Origin: Adineta vaga
Lineage: Eukaryota > Rotifera
Assembly (NCBI GenBank): GCA_021613535.1
Contig: CP075497.1
Coordinates: 620,001-684,000, forward strand
Direction: 5' to 3'
DNA: 64,000 nt
Shown here in pieces: positions 10,599 through 19,842 of this stretch. A program made the position numbers and the translations under genes. Position 1 is the first letter of the stretch. The number at the start of each line of letters is the position of its first letter. Below the pieces are notes generated by a model. That model worked only from the letters and a program-made list of their open reading frames with translations. It did no database searches and was not told the origin of the DNA.

Positions 10599-11100
10599 AC
10601 ACCCACACCCACACCCTCAAGAATTTATGTTGTCCAATTTCAACTGCACGTTGGTAGAATGATAGTGCTTTAGAAAATTGTTTCATTTTCTGATACACCT
10701 CTCCAATATTATTGTAATATTCAGCTAGATATGGATGATTTACTGGAAGAATTTTCTGAGTAAGCCCGACTGCTTTTTCAAAAAAGTAAAGTGCTTTCGA
10801 ATATTCGACTATTTTTGAATAGGTCTCACCAATCATGTTGTATATATAAGACAGGTCCTTCTTATTGAATAGAGAATATTTTTCTACAAGTTTCAGCGTC
10901 CTGTCATAAAACGAAAGTGCCATTGAACATTTACCCATTTGTTTATAGACAGTACCCATAATCATATATGATGAACTAAAACTGATATGATTGGGAGAAT
11001 AAGTTTTTCGCTGAATTTCAAGTTCTCTGTTACAAAATTCAGATGCTTTCGAGTATTCTCCAAGGTACCCGTATATAAGACCAAGTGCCATATAAGAAAT
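10597..11100 (-). pseudogene. Out-of-frame TPR tail of the ART-TPR gene
   Basis: This frame continues the TPR array of the upstream ART-TPR ORF (YMALGLIYGYLGEYSKA and three further repeats) but is shifted. At the junction near 11100-11110 the minus strand has CAGTGTAAGC; without one GT dinucleotide the TPR pattern would run straight through. The simplest reading is a 2-bp tandem duplication that created the stop after NSV. The far end is also abnormal: after AVEIGQHK the frame enters the telomere-like repeat and stops. Either the gene is decaying at its 3' end, or the 2-bp change is an assembly error and only the far end is truncated. Confidence 0.6.
10600..10621. repeat. Telomere-like repeat arm at a gene-gene junction
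   Basis: CACCCACACCCACACCCTCA followed by AG. Only one arm is present. The plus-strand Cys-rich fragment runs into it from the left, and the minus-strand TPR tail reads into it from the right, ending as LRVWVWV-stop encoded by the repeat itself. Confidence 0.75.
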
Positions 11101-11102
11101 GC

Positions 11103-13463
11103 TTACACTGAGTTGGTTGATGAGAGAATTTTTTGCTCAATTTCAATTATTTTTTCATATGATTCAAGTGCTTTGAAATATTCTCTAAGTTCTAAATATA
11201 CTGCAGCAAAGTTACGTTGTGTAAAAGTAAAATTGTTAAGATCGAGTGGAAGTGTTTTCCGTTGAATTTCTAAAGCTTTTTCGTAAAATGAAAGTGCTCT
11301 GGTGTATTCTCCAAAATGTTCATACAGGTTACCTATACGATTATAGTCAATCGCTATCAGTGGATCATTCAGCGGGAGATTGACTTTATTGATTTCAAGT
11401 GCTTTTTCATAAGCTAAAAGTGCTTTTGATAATTCTCCCATCTTCTTATAGATATCACCGATGGAAAGGTAGTAAACAGCAAAAATACTATGAGTGGCAG
11501 AATAATTTTTCTGATATACCTGAAATGCTTTACCATAAAACCAAAATGATTTTGAATAATCGTTGATATTACTCGACAGTTTGCCAAGCTTTTCATAGGC
11601 GATAGCCCATTCATCATTATATTCAGAGTATAATTTTTCATACATAGGAAGTGGTTTTTCTGCAAATAAACGTGCTTTTTGAAATTCTCCTTGTTCACTG
11701 TATATCATCGCAATATCGATGTAGTTATTTGCTAAATCTTGATGAGTTTCTGAAAGAGTTTTTTCGTTAATTTCAATTACTTTTTCATGGAAAAAGATTC
11801 CTTTTACGTATTCGCCTAAATTGTAATACGCATTAGCCATGTATGTATAGTCCGAAACTAAGTTTGGATGATGAGAAGAAAAAATTGTTTTGTTCATTTC
11901 AAGACTCTTTTCCAAGAAATGAAGTGCTTTCGAATATTCGATCATCTCAAAATATATAATACCCATATTACTGTATATTGTAGCCAGAGTAGGATGAATT
12001 GAAGGGAGAATTTTCTGATAGATCTCAAGTGCTTTCAAGAAAAACGCAAGCGCATCTTGATAACTGTTGCTTGTCAGTTTCTCACTTCCAAGAATTTGAT
12101 AGACAAATGCTCTGAATTTATCATCCGATGGTTGATTGAGTAAGTTCCTATATATTTGTTCGCACCTGACAGTTTCACCCAGTTGTAACAGTAAATTACC
12201 CAAACGATCCCATCCTATCAAGTTGTCAGTTTTTTCTCGTAAAGATGCAGTTAAAGCACTAAGTTGTGTGTCATTATCAGCTGTAAGAACAAGTTTTACA
12301 TGCCATAATCTGTTGTTTCCATTAATTTGTTCGATATTACCAATACGAAAGACAGTGTGCATAGAAAAGAGAATCTCCTGTTCTGATCCATAACGACTAA
12401 CATTGGTCAGAAGTGCGAAAGGAGTTGTAGATACTATTGGATCAATCATTATTGTGAAAAATATACCCATCATATCCGGATTCAACAAAGCACGACGAGC
12501 AAAACGCTCCGATACCTGTGGATTTTTGCTGGGCGACAAGAAATTGTGAAAAGACAACAGTCCTCCTTTGGTATACATCAATGTTTCAAAAGCTGTCTGT
12601 GTCATTCCTTGTCCTCGATAGACAGTAATAGGTTGCCATTGTCTCTCATTTGATTGTTCGAAATAGAGTTTTTCGATTTGTCGATGAAGGCATTGAATGA
12701 AAAAACTCATCTTCAGAATAGTTTCTACTTCAAGATTGCACAATGCCTGATTAAGCATTCGATAGAGAAAACTTTCATAAGTGTACCACCAAATAGGCGT
12801 ATGATTATGATAATCTCGTTCAAATTCTGCTATTTTTTCTAATTCACTTTGTTTGTTAGCATATTCATTACGACAATAAGCAGTAAGTTCTTTAACAGCT
12901 TGTACATCATCATAATCTGTTTCCAATAGGATTTCTTTAAATAATTGTGTATACATAAAAGTTTGATCTAACTGATTTAAATTTTGAGTAGACGTTGAAC
13001 TTGTTGTTGCGGAGACAAAACTCATCGAGATTACATCTTGATCACATTGTTGCACAGCTTGCTTTATTGACTCATATAGAACTTCAACTTTGATAAAGAC
13101 ACCTCGAATTTTTGTCCATTGTTCATGATAATCCTTGTTTTGACAGAAAACGAAGATAGTTTGAATCTGAGACATATCATGGATTTCTGGTACAATCTTT
13201 TGACTGAACCTATCGGAAACAATTATGAAAATATATGCAGTTTTATTATCACGAAGGAAATTAATGCATTGATCAACATCAGTAAAGATTTCGATGTTAT
13301 TAACAATCTGACGGAGACGAGAGAGAAAATAACGAAATACATCTTTAGATTCGTCAATATTGACATCCAGCCAGACGAGTCGAAAATTCTGCAAGCTACG
13401 TTTTCCTCTGATGCTGATATCTGTAGTCAATTGTTGCATTGAAACATTGCCGTTTTTATCCAT
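11103..13463 (-). CDS. ADP-ribosyltransferase with TPR array (ART-TPR)
   Basis: One exon, 786 codons from ATG at 13463. Residues about 27-140 form an alternating beta/alpha domain (FRLVWLD, IEIF, AYIFIIVSDRF, TIFVFCQ) resembling a TIR- or receiver-like fold. Residues about 165-385 are the ART domain with TVYRGQG (R283), LLSFHNFLSPS (S304) and SEQEILF (E361, E363), so the R-S-ExE set is intact. From about 390 on there are roughly nine TPRs of 42 residues with conserved ALxxxEKALEI helices. No signal or membrane segment: a cytosolic enzyme whose TPRs probably recruit a substrate or partner. This architecture is common and expanded in bdelloids. The natural stop follows a 2-bp slip, and about 165 more codons of TPR lie beyond it in another frame. 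Confidence 0.85.
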   Translation of the reverse strand: MDKNGNVSMQQLTTDISIRGKRSLQNFRLVWLDVNIDESKDVFRYFLSRLRQIVNNIEIFTDVDQCINFLRDNKTAYIFIIVSDRFSQKIVPEIHDMSQIQTIFVFCQNKDYHEQWTKIRGVFIKVEVLYESIKQAVQQCDQDVISMSFVSATTSSTSTQNLNQLDQTFMYTQLFKEILLETDYDDVQAVKELTAYCRNEYANKQSELEKIAEFERDYHNHTPIWWYTYESFLYRMLNQALCNLEVETILKMSFFIQCLHRQIEKLYFEQSNERQWQPITVYRGQGMTQTAFETLMYTKGGLLSFHNFLSPSKNPQVSERFARRALLNPDMMGIFFTIMIDPIVSTTPFALLTNVSRYGSEQEILFSMHTVFRIGNIEQINGNNRLWHVKLVLTADNDTQLSALTASLREKTDNLIGWDRLGNLLLQLGETVRCEQIYRNLLNQPSDDKFRAFVYQILGSEKLTSNSYQDALAFFLKALEIYQKILPSIHPTLATIYSNMGIIYFEMIEYSKALHFLEKSLEMNKTIFSSHHPNLVSDYTYMANAYYNLGEYVKGIFFHEKVIEINEKTLSETHQDLANNYIDIAMIYSEQGEFQKARLFAEKPLPMYEKLYSEYNDEWAIAYEKLGKLSSNINDYSKSFWFYGKAFQVYQKNYSATHSIFAVYYLSIGDIYKKMGELSKALLAYEKALEINKVNLPLNDPLIAIDYNRIGNLYEHFGEYTRALSFYEKALEIQRKTLPLDLNNFTFTQRNFAAVYLELREYFKALESYEKIIEIEQKILSSTNSV

Positions 13464-13931
13464 ATGACGTGTATGTGTCTATAATTATCGACTGAAATAT
13501 AAAATAAAGTAAACGGTTTTTTTCGATTTCTTAAATTAATTGAGGGTGTGTGTGTATAGATGAAGTTCTAGATCGTAAAACCCATACCCTCACGATTCAT
13601 TTCATAGAAAAAAACGAATGAAATTGATAGCGTTAAAGTATCGTTGATTCGACGGAAGTAAAAAAGTGCTTACAGATAAGTCATCTGACACTATCATTAC
13701 CTTATGTGTATATTTTTGTTTTCTTTTATCATACAAAATATGTATATTTACATGTGTTTAAATACAGCTTGAAGGTGGGAAAAAACAACGTAAGTAATCT
13801 ATGAAGTATGACTAAGATTAAATGAGAAAGGAAGGATAGGTAAGTAAAATATATATTATTCCCTTTTCTGAAAGACAGGGTTATAATGGATGTCAATCAT
13901 ATTGTTTATTAAATCAAATCACATGTTTATA
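13464..13931. other. Intergenic with one telomere-like inverted repeat
   Basis: An inverted repeat at 13541-13592 (left arm TGAGGGTGTGTGTGT, right arm ACCCATACCCTCA) lies 78 bp upstream of the ART-TPR start codon. The rest is AT-rich spacer beyond the stop of the protease gene. Confidence 0.6.
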
Positions 13932-15108
13932 TTAAATCAATGCATAACTAGCCATTGATGCAATACCACATTGATTATTTTTATTTCTTGCCATGAAAAC
14001 ATAACCATCCATACCCCATTTTGTTGTCCATTGATTTTTAAGAATATAATAATCTTGATTATCTGATGTTGTATCATATCCAATAGCCAAGAGTGAAAAA
14101 TCTAAATTTGTTGATGAACAAGCTTGTTCAGAATAAACACCTGATGAATAAAAACGAAATGAGTCATGACTTGCATCCATTGCAACTGCTATTGGACCAA
14201 TATTTGCAAGTGCATCTTGAAAATCACTTTCAGACCCAGCTTTGATATCAACATAGTTCTTAAAAGAAAATACGATAAGAGAATAATCTTTATTTGAAAT
14301 AAGAAAGAATAATTCAACTTACATTGACATCAGTTGCAATAGTTTTAACATTAAATCGACATTTTCCATCAATAGCTTCATATGGATAACTTACATTTGT
14401 GTCAATTCCATGATTATCAACAAGATATTTATATGAATTATCCATTAAACCTCCACAACATCCATCATTTCCATAAGATTGTGAACAATCAACAAGTTGT
14501 TGTTCAGATAAAGTAACCAGTTTTTGTGTCTTTTTAGCAATTTGTCCTTCTAATGTACCAGTAGTAGAAAAAGCCCAACATGAACCACATTGTCCTTGAT
14601 CTTTTACAGGTGTTACATATCCTTTTGTACGCCAATCTAAATTATAATAGAAATAAATAATCAATTTACACTATAGAACAAAAGTTCGTTTTACCAACAG
14701 ATGTTGGAAGTTTTGTATTTGATGAAATATGAAATTTTTGATTTGTTGTGATTTCTGAGTTTACTTTTAATCCATTCATTTGTTTAACAAATTCACCACG
14801 TGTCTAAAATAACTCAAATGAAATTAAAAGTCAATTTATAGAGAAGGACGAACAAGATCCGCAAATTGATTAACTTTCATTGTGAATGTATGAAGACCTA
14901 AATCAGCTTCTAAATTATGTTTTTGAATCATTCGAACATTATCTTCCCAAATATTTCGTCTATGTTGTTCTTCATTAATTGAATAATATTGTTTTTTATG
15001 AAGATTTTGAAATAATTTCCATGCTTGATCTAATGATGATGCTCGAAGACTCGAACAAAAACTGATAAAAAAGGTAAAAGTGAAGAATAGAAAAACGGTT
15101 TTATTCAT
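13932..15108 (-). CDS. Cathepsin L-like C1A protein lacking the catalytic His
   Basis: Four exons, 15108-14854, 14803-14695, 14636-14323 and 14258-13932; introns of 50, 58 and 64 nt; 334 aa, the usual cathepsin L size. It has a signal peptide (residues 1-20), an I29 inhibitor propeptide with an ERFNIN-like helix (about 45-80) and a papain-fold domain from about 115. The oxyanion Gln135 and nucleophile Cys141 ([13 protein letters not shown]) are present, as is Asn301 (LKNQW). The third catalytic residue is not: where cathepsins read LDHGVLVVGYG, this reads [11 protein letters not shown], so His is Phe280. GCNGG is also GCCGG, and NSWG is NQWT. The fold and disulfides look preserved, so this is probably an inactive pseudoprotease, perhaps a decoy or binding protein. 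The first donor, GTTCGT, is non-consensus. Confidence 0.85.
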
Positions 15109-15770
15109 TTTGTTTTAATGAAATTTTATGTCGTTAATCTATTCTTTTTATATTCAAATATTTTCTTGTCATGTCATAATAGAATGATAATGCATTTGAT
15201 AAGAATAAATATATTTTTTTATATAAAAATCTATGACCTGAATATACGTCATTATTTATCTTTTCAGTTTGAAAATACGCAGCAGGTTTTTTTTTCAAAA
15301 TATGGAATGTAATAAATATAAATCATTCATTTAGATATTTATTAATACTTGTATTCACTGATGTTCAGATATTAGGTTTGAATAATAACACAATATGATC
15401 ATGTGAAAAGAAAAAGTAACGATTAATATATATTCTAAATGTTGTTTCATTTAACATTCTTTGATATCACTCGCTTTCTTAAAGGTGTGGGTGAATATCT
15501 GACAGTCACCTTCCCCATCCTCAAGACACATATCGGGGGAAAACGCGGTTTTACGCCTTGTTTTTCACTGCTTATCTGCCATCTTGAGGGTGTGGGTTAA
15601 GGTATCTCTTCTTCTCCCACACTCACACCCTCACCCGCCCCTCAACTACCCATATATATATATAGATTGCACAAATTTACTGTTTCAACGTCACACTCTG
15701 TAATCATTAGACATTCATGTTTGCCAAATAAAATCAACAAGAGAAAAAGAAGTTAAAGGATAAATAAAAA
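15109..15770. other. Intergenic with two telomere-like inverted repeats
   Basis: An inverted repeat at 15584-15633 (TTGAGGGTGTGGGTTAA / CCCACACTCACACCCTCA) lies about 140 bp beyond the stop of the GH127 gene. A weaker one at about 15482-15525 has arms AGGTGTGGGTGA and TCACCTTCCCCATCCTC. The rest, AT-rich, includes the promoter side of the cathepsin gene. Confidence 0.6.
15584..15633. repeat. Telomere-like inverted repeat (hairpin family)
   Basis: Clear arms of 17-18 bp around a 15-bp spacer, GTATCTCTTCTTC-like. Almost the same spacer string occurs between the arms at 26161-26252 and 31242-31329, so the copies share ancestry beyond their arms. Confidence 0.75.
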
Positions 15771-17741
15771 TCATTGAGCAATCGTAGGAAATGAAGTAAT
15801 ACGAAGTCGTGCGGAGCCCATTGGTATCAATGTAAGTATTTCATCAGGTTGATCACTTTTAACAGGTGATTGCGGTAATAATCCGATTACATTTTGACTG
15901 TCTGCTTTCCATTCTGGAATACGACGACCTCGAGCTTCAATATTAAGTGGTACTGTATTTGTTGTAAAATGATTTTCTGAATTAATCTTATTTTTATTAC
16001 GTTTAATGACCCATTTGTCAACACTTGATAAGAGTAAACCATAATTCCAATTTGATTCTGTTGTTACTTGATATTCGGGCCACTCGTCTGTACCACTTAT
16101 GCGAGTATATTGTTCGTTCAAAGCTAGAGAAAACGTTAAAGGTCCATAATTTACAGAAACAGCATTATGATTTGATGTCCAAGTTTTCGTATCTAATTGC
16201 ATTGGTAATGTCAATGATAAAACATCATTATTCATCCAAAGACGATCAAGAATAATGAATGAACCATCGCTTGGCGTTTGTCGATTAAAAATAGGTATTC
16301 CATTTAATGTAACAATTGGAGATTTCACACACCAACGTGGTACACGTAAATAAAGTTTAAATTGTGTTGATGTTGACAATTGAAATCGAAACTGAATCTT
16401 TTCGTCAAATGGATAATCTGTTTCTTCAATAATTGTTACTTGAGTTCCATCGTTGGCGCCAACTAATGCTGTTACTTGATTCGATACATATAATGCAGCA
16501 CATAAACCACCATCATACGTAGCTAGCCATGCTTCTTCACAATAATATGGCCATCCTATACCATAATTGTGTGGACAACAACGATACTGATACACTCCTG
16601 GTTTATAAGCAAGCAATGCCCATCCATTATCTTCAAACTGATTTTGAGTTTTAACTTGATCATCAAGTTGAATAGAATTTGGACATGTTATATAATGTAA
16701 TCCACGAGCTACAAATGGATCAAATGCAGCTGGTAATGAATTAATTGCGAGTGTTTCACATCGATCGAGCCATAAACCATCGCCTGTAACACGTGCGAGC
16801 ATTTGAAATGTATGCATAAATTCGACAATGCCACATGTTTCAAGACCTTGTCGAGGATCAGAATAACCGGGACGACAATATTCATCACCAGCAATACTTC
16901 CACCCGGAAGTTGTCCATATTGATCAACAAGACTTTGATACTGGTTATAGGTAGCTTGGACTAATCGAGGATCAGGTGGATTAACAAGAAGAGAATAATA
17001 TGCTGGTTCACGAAATCCTTGAGCAAAATTCACATTATGTAATGTTGGTGTTGTATTAACCCAATCTACTGAATTAGCATGAAATTTATGCATTAAATCA
17101 AGTAGCCAATCTGTATTAACTGTTCGATTGTACAACCAAATCACTGTGTCGATACCCTCAGCCCATCGGGTACCACCCCATCCGCGAGTAAATACGGCAA
17201 CTGGTTGTTGACTAACAAACTGAAACCATTTCAAAAGAAATGGAATAACACGTGCATCACCAGTACATTCATACAATGAACGAAAAATATTTGCAAACAG
17301 CATTGCTGGCCATAAATCAGCAACACCTTCAAGCGATGTTCGTAAGGTATTCGGCCCAAACCATCCATCAGCTTGCTGAGTAGCTATTACTCCATCGATC
17401 CAACGATGAGCTAAGTTTAAAACAGTCTGATCGCCAGTAACGAGACCGAGTTCAGTATATCCACGTAACCAATACGGTAATTCTTCCCATGCTTTCTTAG
17501 TTGAATCAACCCAACCACATGTATCATAATCAAGATATCTAGATATTTCAGAAAGTCGCCCATTCAAACCATTTAATTGAAGATTTATTTGACCAAGTAA
17601 CCAACCACCAGGTTTAACTGCTCCAGCTGGAAGTTTCTGAAATGGAACTGGTTGAATTGGCGCTCGATTTTGAACATAATGACTATTTTTTATATCATCT
17701 GTTGATGATATTTGTACACGACGAACAAGACGCACAGTCAT
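15771..17741 (-). CDS. GH127-type beta-L-arabinofuranosidase-like glycoside hydrolase
   Basis: An intronless ORF of 656 aa with the length and motif order of GH127 (formerly DUF1680). These retaining enzymes cleave terminal beta-L-arabinofuranose from plant cell-wall glycans and glycoproteins, using a zinc-held cysteine as nucleophile. Residues matching the zinc site and nucleophile are all present: GLETCG (E301, C303) and YRCCPHNYGIGWP (C388, C389); E287 in GDEY is a candidate acid/base. GQINLQLNGLNGRL and a catalytic (alpha/alpha) barrel fill residues 40-420, followed by beta-rich domains. No signal peptide is seen on this ORF. TTTTCAG directly precedes the ATG, so an upstream leader or 5' UTR exon is possible. 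Bacterial and fungal in known distribution, so horizontal acquisition is likely. The substrate might differ. Confidence 0.88.
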   Translation of the reverse strand: MTVRLVRRVQISSTDDIKNSHYVQNRAPIQPVPFQKLPAGAVKPGGWLLGQINLQLNGLNGRLSEISRYLDYDTCGWVDSTKKAWEELPYWLRGYTELGLVTGDQTVLNLAHRWIDGVIATQQADGWFGPNTLRTSLEGVADLWPAMLFANIFRSLYECTGDARVIPFLLKWFQFVSQQPVAVFTRGWGGTRWAEGIDTVIWLYNRTVNTDWLLDLMHKFHANSVDWVNTTPTLHNVNFAQGFREPAYYSLLVNPPDPRLVQATYNQYQSLVDQYGQLPGGSIAGDEYCRPGYSDPRQGLETCGIVEFMHTFQMLARVTGDGLWLDRCETLAINSLPAAFDPFVARGLHYITCPNSIQLDDQVKTQNQFEDNGWALLAYKPGVYQYRCCPHNYGIGWPYYCEEAWLATYDGGLCAALYVSNQVTALVGANDGTQVTIIEETDYPFDEKIQFRFQLSTSTQFKLYLRVPRWCVKSPIVTLNGIPIFNRQTPSDGSFIILDRLWMNNDVLSLTLPMQLDTKTWTSNHNAVSVNYGPLTFSLALNEQYTRISGTDEWPEYQVTTESNWNYGLLLSSVDKWVIKRNKNKINSENHFTTNTVPLNIEARGRRIPEWKADSQNVIGLLPQSPVKSDQPDEILTLIPMGSARLRITSFPTIAQ

Positions 17742-19203
17742 CTGAAAATATACAAACTAAATTTACTTGTCATCTCAAATTCAACCACAATCTTTGACCA
17801 TGCTACTGTTCAAAAAGATAACAGTGCTTTTTATTCTAAAGCAATATGTTTCTACATGCGTTCCAGGATTATAAACCCCAAAACAGACGATCACATAATT
17901 ATTTCTCGACCTTTGCCCATCTTTCAAAAAGTATTGAAAAAATCTTATCACAAAGTTAAATAGCTAAAGTAAGTACATTGAATGTGAATGGAATATCCTA
18001 CTTTTTACCACCATATCTGATGACTACCATTATCTCTTCTAGTTAAAAGACATTATTTTATTGAAAAAAACTTCGTAGACCTTGTTTATTTTAAAAATTT
18101 TGAGAGAACTTTTGTGGCGTCAGATTGACCATCGTCTTGTTACGCCTAGGAATAAATGTTTGAAAAAGAAATATGTATAAATATATAGTGATGATTTCTA
18201 AAGTGGTGTAGAAAAAAAACTTTGCATCGTAGATTTCCAGTGCGGTCCCGGGATGTCCTTACAATTCTTTATGATCTCATTGTACTTAGTACATAATCGG
18301 CTTTCAAGGAATGTATAGGATTCGAAATTCGTAGAGTTATATTTTCATTTTCTCTTCTGCTCTAAACAACAAAGGTATCGCAATATCCTACCAGTAGATT
18401 CCGTAATAACTCGTTTTATAATGATTCTCCTCAATAAGCTCAGCGAACGCTGCCGCTGTGGACATCTCTACACAATGCATATCACTTCAATCTGCACGAA
18501 TTCAGCAAGCATAGAGTCTTTACGTGTTGCTGAAATTCAAATAACTTATCTCATTATGATTGACGGCGTTGTCCTAAAAAACAATTTTTTATTCATCTAA
18601 AGTGCCATCCGTATGAGTAGATGCTGATAAGAAAACAACCGATGTCTGTAGTGTTTTCTTTCAAGATGATTACTTCGCTTTTGGTTCACTAAGATAAAAG
18701 CACGTTAAAATAAGTTACAAAACTCACACGCACACATACGATAACGTTTTCTTCATATAACTATTTTGGCCATCCTTTTTATCTAGATATACGCACATAT
18801 AGTATCAGGTACATAAATACGATCACTGGTTGAATACCTGCATCAGAATGAGAACGAGAATGTGGATGTGTTTGCGGCGATGCACGAGTAAGTATTCACA
18901 TTTGGCTAATTTCTCATCCGCAATTCCAGAAGAATCTTACACCAATTGAGACAAACATGTACATAAAACTAGAGAACATCAAAATGATATTAAATGTTTA
19001 AAAGAGTATACTAACGGCTGTAGGTATCTTCTCTTGAGATGAAACTGATACTATCTGCGAAAGAGCCTGAGAATATATATTCAGGTAGATAAGAAACACT
19101 CCAAAACTCTCTTTTTTTGCGCAGCAACATTTGCTGTCATGGTTAAAAAGATAATTAAAGGATCGAAGAAACTATTTATAACATTTTTGTACCTACAATG
19201 TTC
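17742..19203. other. Intergenic, 1.46 kb, nothing recognised
   Basis: No open frame with a convincing codon pattern and no clear repeat. It ends at the TTAA-bounded foldback element. Confidence 0.4.
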
Positions 19204-19443
19204 TTAACCCTTTGGGGACGAGCGTGGTATATATACCATTTCGAGTATATCTCACATATCGGGTACCGCAGAGCTCTCCGGGACGAAACATGATCTCACG
19301 CGATACGTGACAGGATGAGACATGATCTTCTGTAACAGAGGCCGGGCCGAGACTGATCTCGCGACTCGCGAAGCTCTGCGATACCCAATTTTTGAGATAT
19401 ACTCGAAGTGTTATATATATCACGCCCATTCCCAAAGAGTTAA
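19204..19443. mobile_element. TTAA-bounded foldback MITE, piggyBac-like
   Basis: A 240-bp element flanked by TTAA on both sides. Left terminus TTAACCCTTTGGGGACGAGC and right terminus (reverse complement) TTAACTCTTTGGGAATGGGC open inverted arms of about 70 bp with most positions paired, both passing through TATATA and CGAGTATATCTCA. TTAA target sites and a CCCTTTG-like end are typical of piggyBac-type non-autonomous elements. No coding capacity; short frames inside are incidental. Confidence 0.75.
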
Positions 19444-19480
19444 AGGCGCTAAATCTAGAGTTCAACGACATATATCAACT

Positions 19481-19842
19481 GACTTGAGGGTTGGGTGCAG
19501 ATAATAAAATCACACCCATATTACCCGGACTTCTCAAGGAAGAAATATATATATCTAGGCGAAGAGAATGATGGACACTAAGCGAATGATGGGGTGTGTG
19601 TGTATAGCGACAGAAGACAATAATATATATACCCACACGCGGGACCACTTTGCGGTTCTCTAGGTGTGGGCATAGATGTTATTGTCGTCTATCGCCATAA
19701 TACACACGCACCCTCATTCGCTTAGTGCACCTCATACGAATAAGTCACATGTCATTCTCTTCTTCTGGACATACATATCTCTTCCTTAAGAGGCTCGGGT
19801 AGTACGGGTGTGATTGTACTGTCTGCACCCAGATCCTCAGTC
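19481..19842. repeat. Long foldback with telomere-like termini
   Basis: Arms of roughly 150 bp: GACTTGAGGGTTGGGTGCAG on the left against GACTGAGGATCTGGGTGCAG (reverse complement) on the right. Further paired blocks include ATCACACCC, GGAAGA, AGAGAATGA, CTAAGCGAATGA, GGGTG(T/C)GTGTGTAT, GAC(A/G)ATAA and CCCACAC. The centre holds CCGCAAAGTGG-like residues. It is larger than the other hairpins but shares the GAGGG / GTGTGGG character at its ends. No coding sequence. It could be a foldback transposon or a long hairpin RNA source. Confidence 0.75.

Noticed and set aside
19193-19504. Opposing 60-92-codon ORFs
   Set aside because: They are reflections of each other across the foldback arms.
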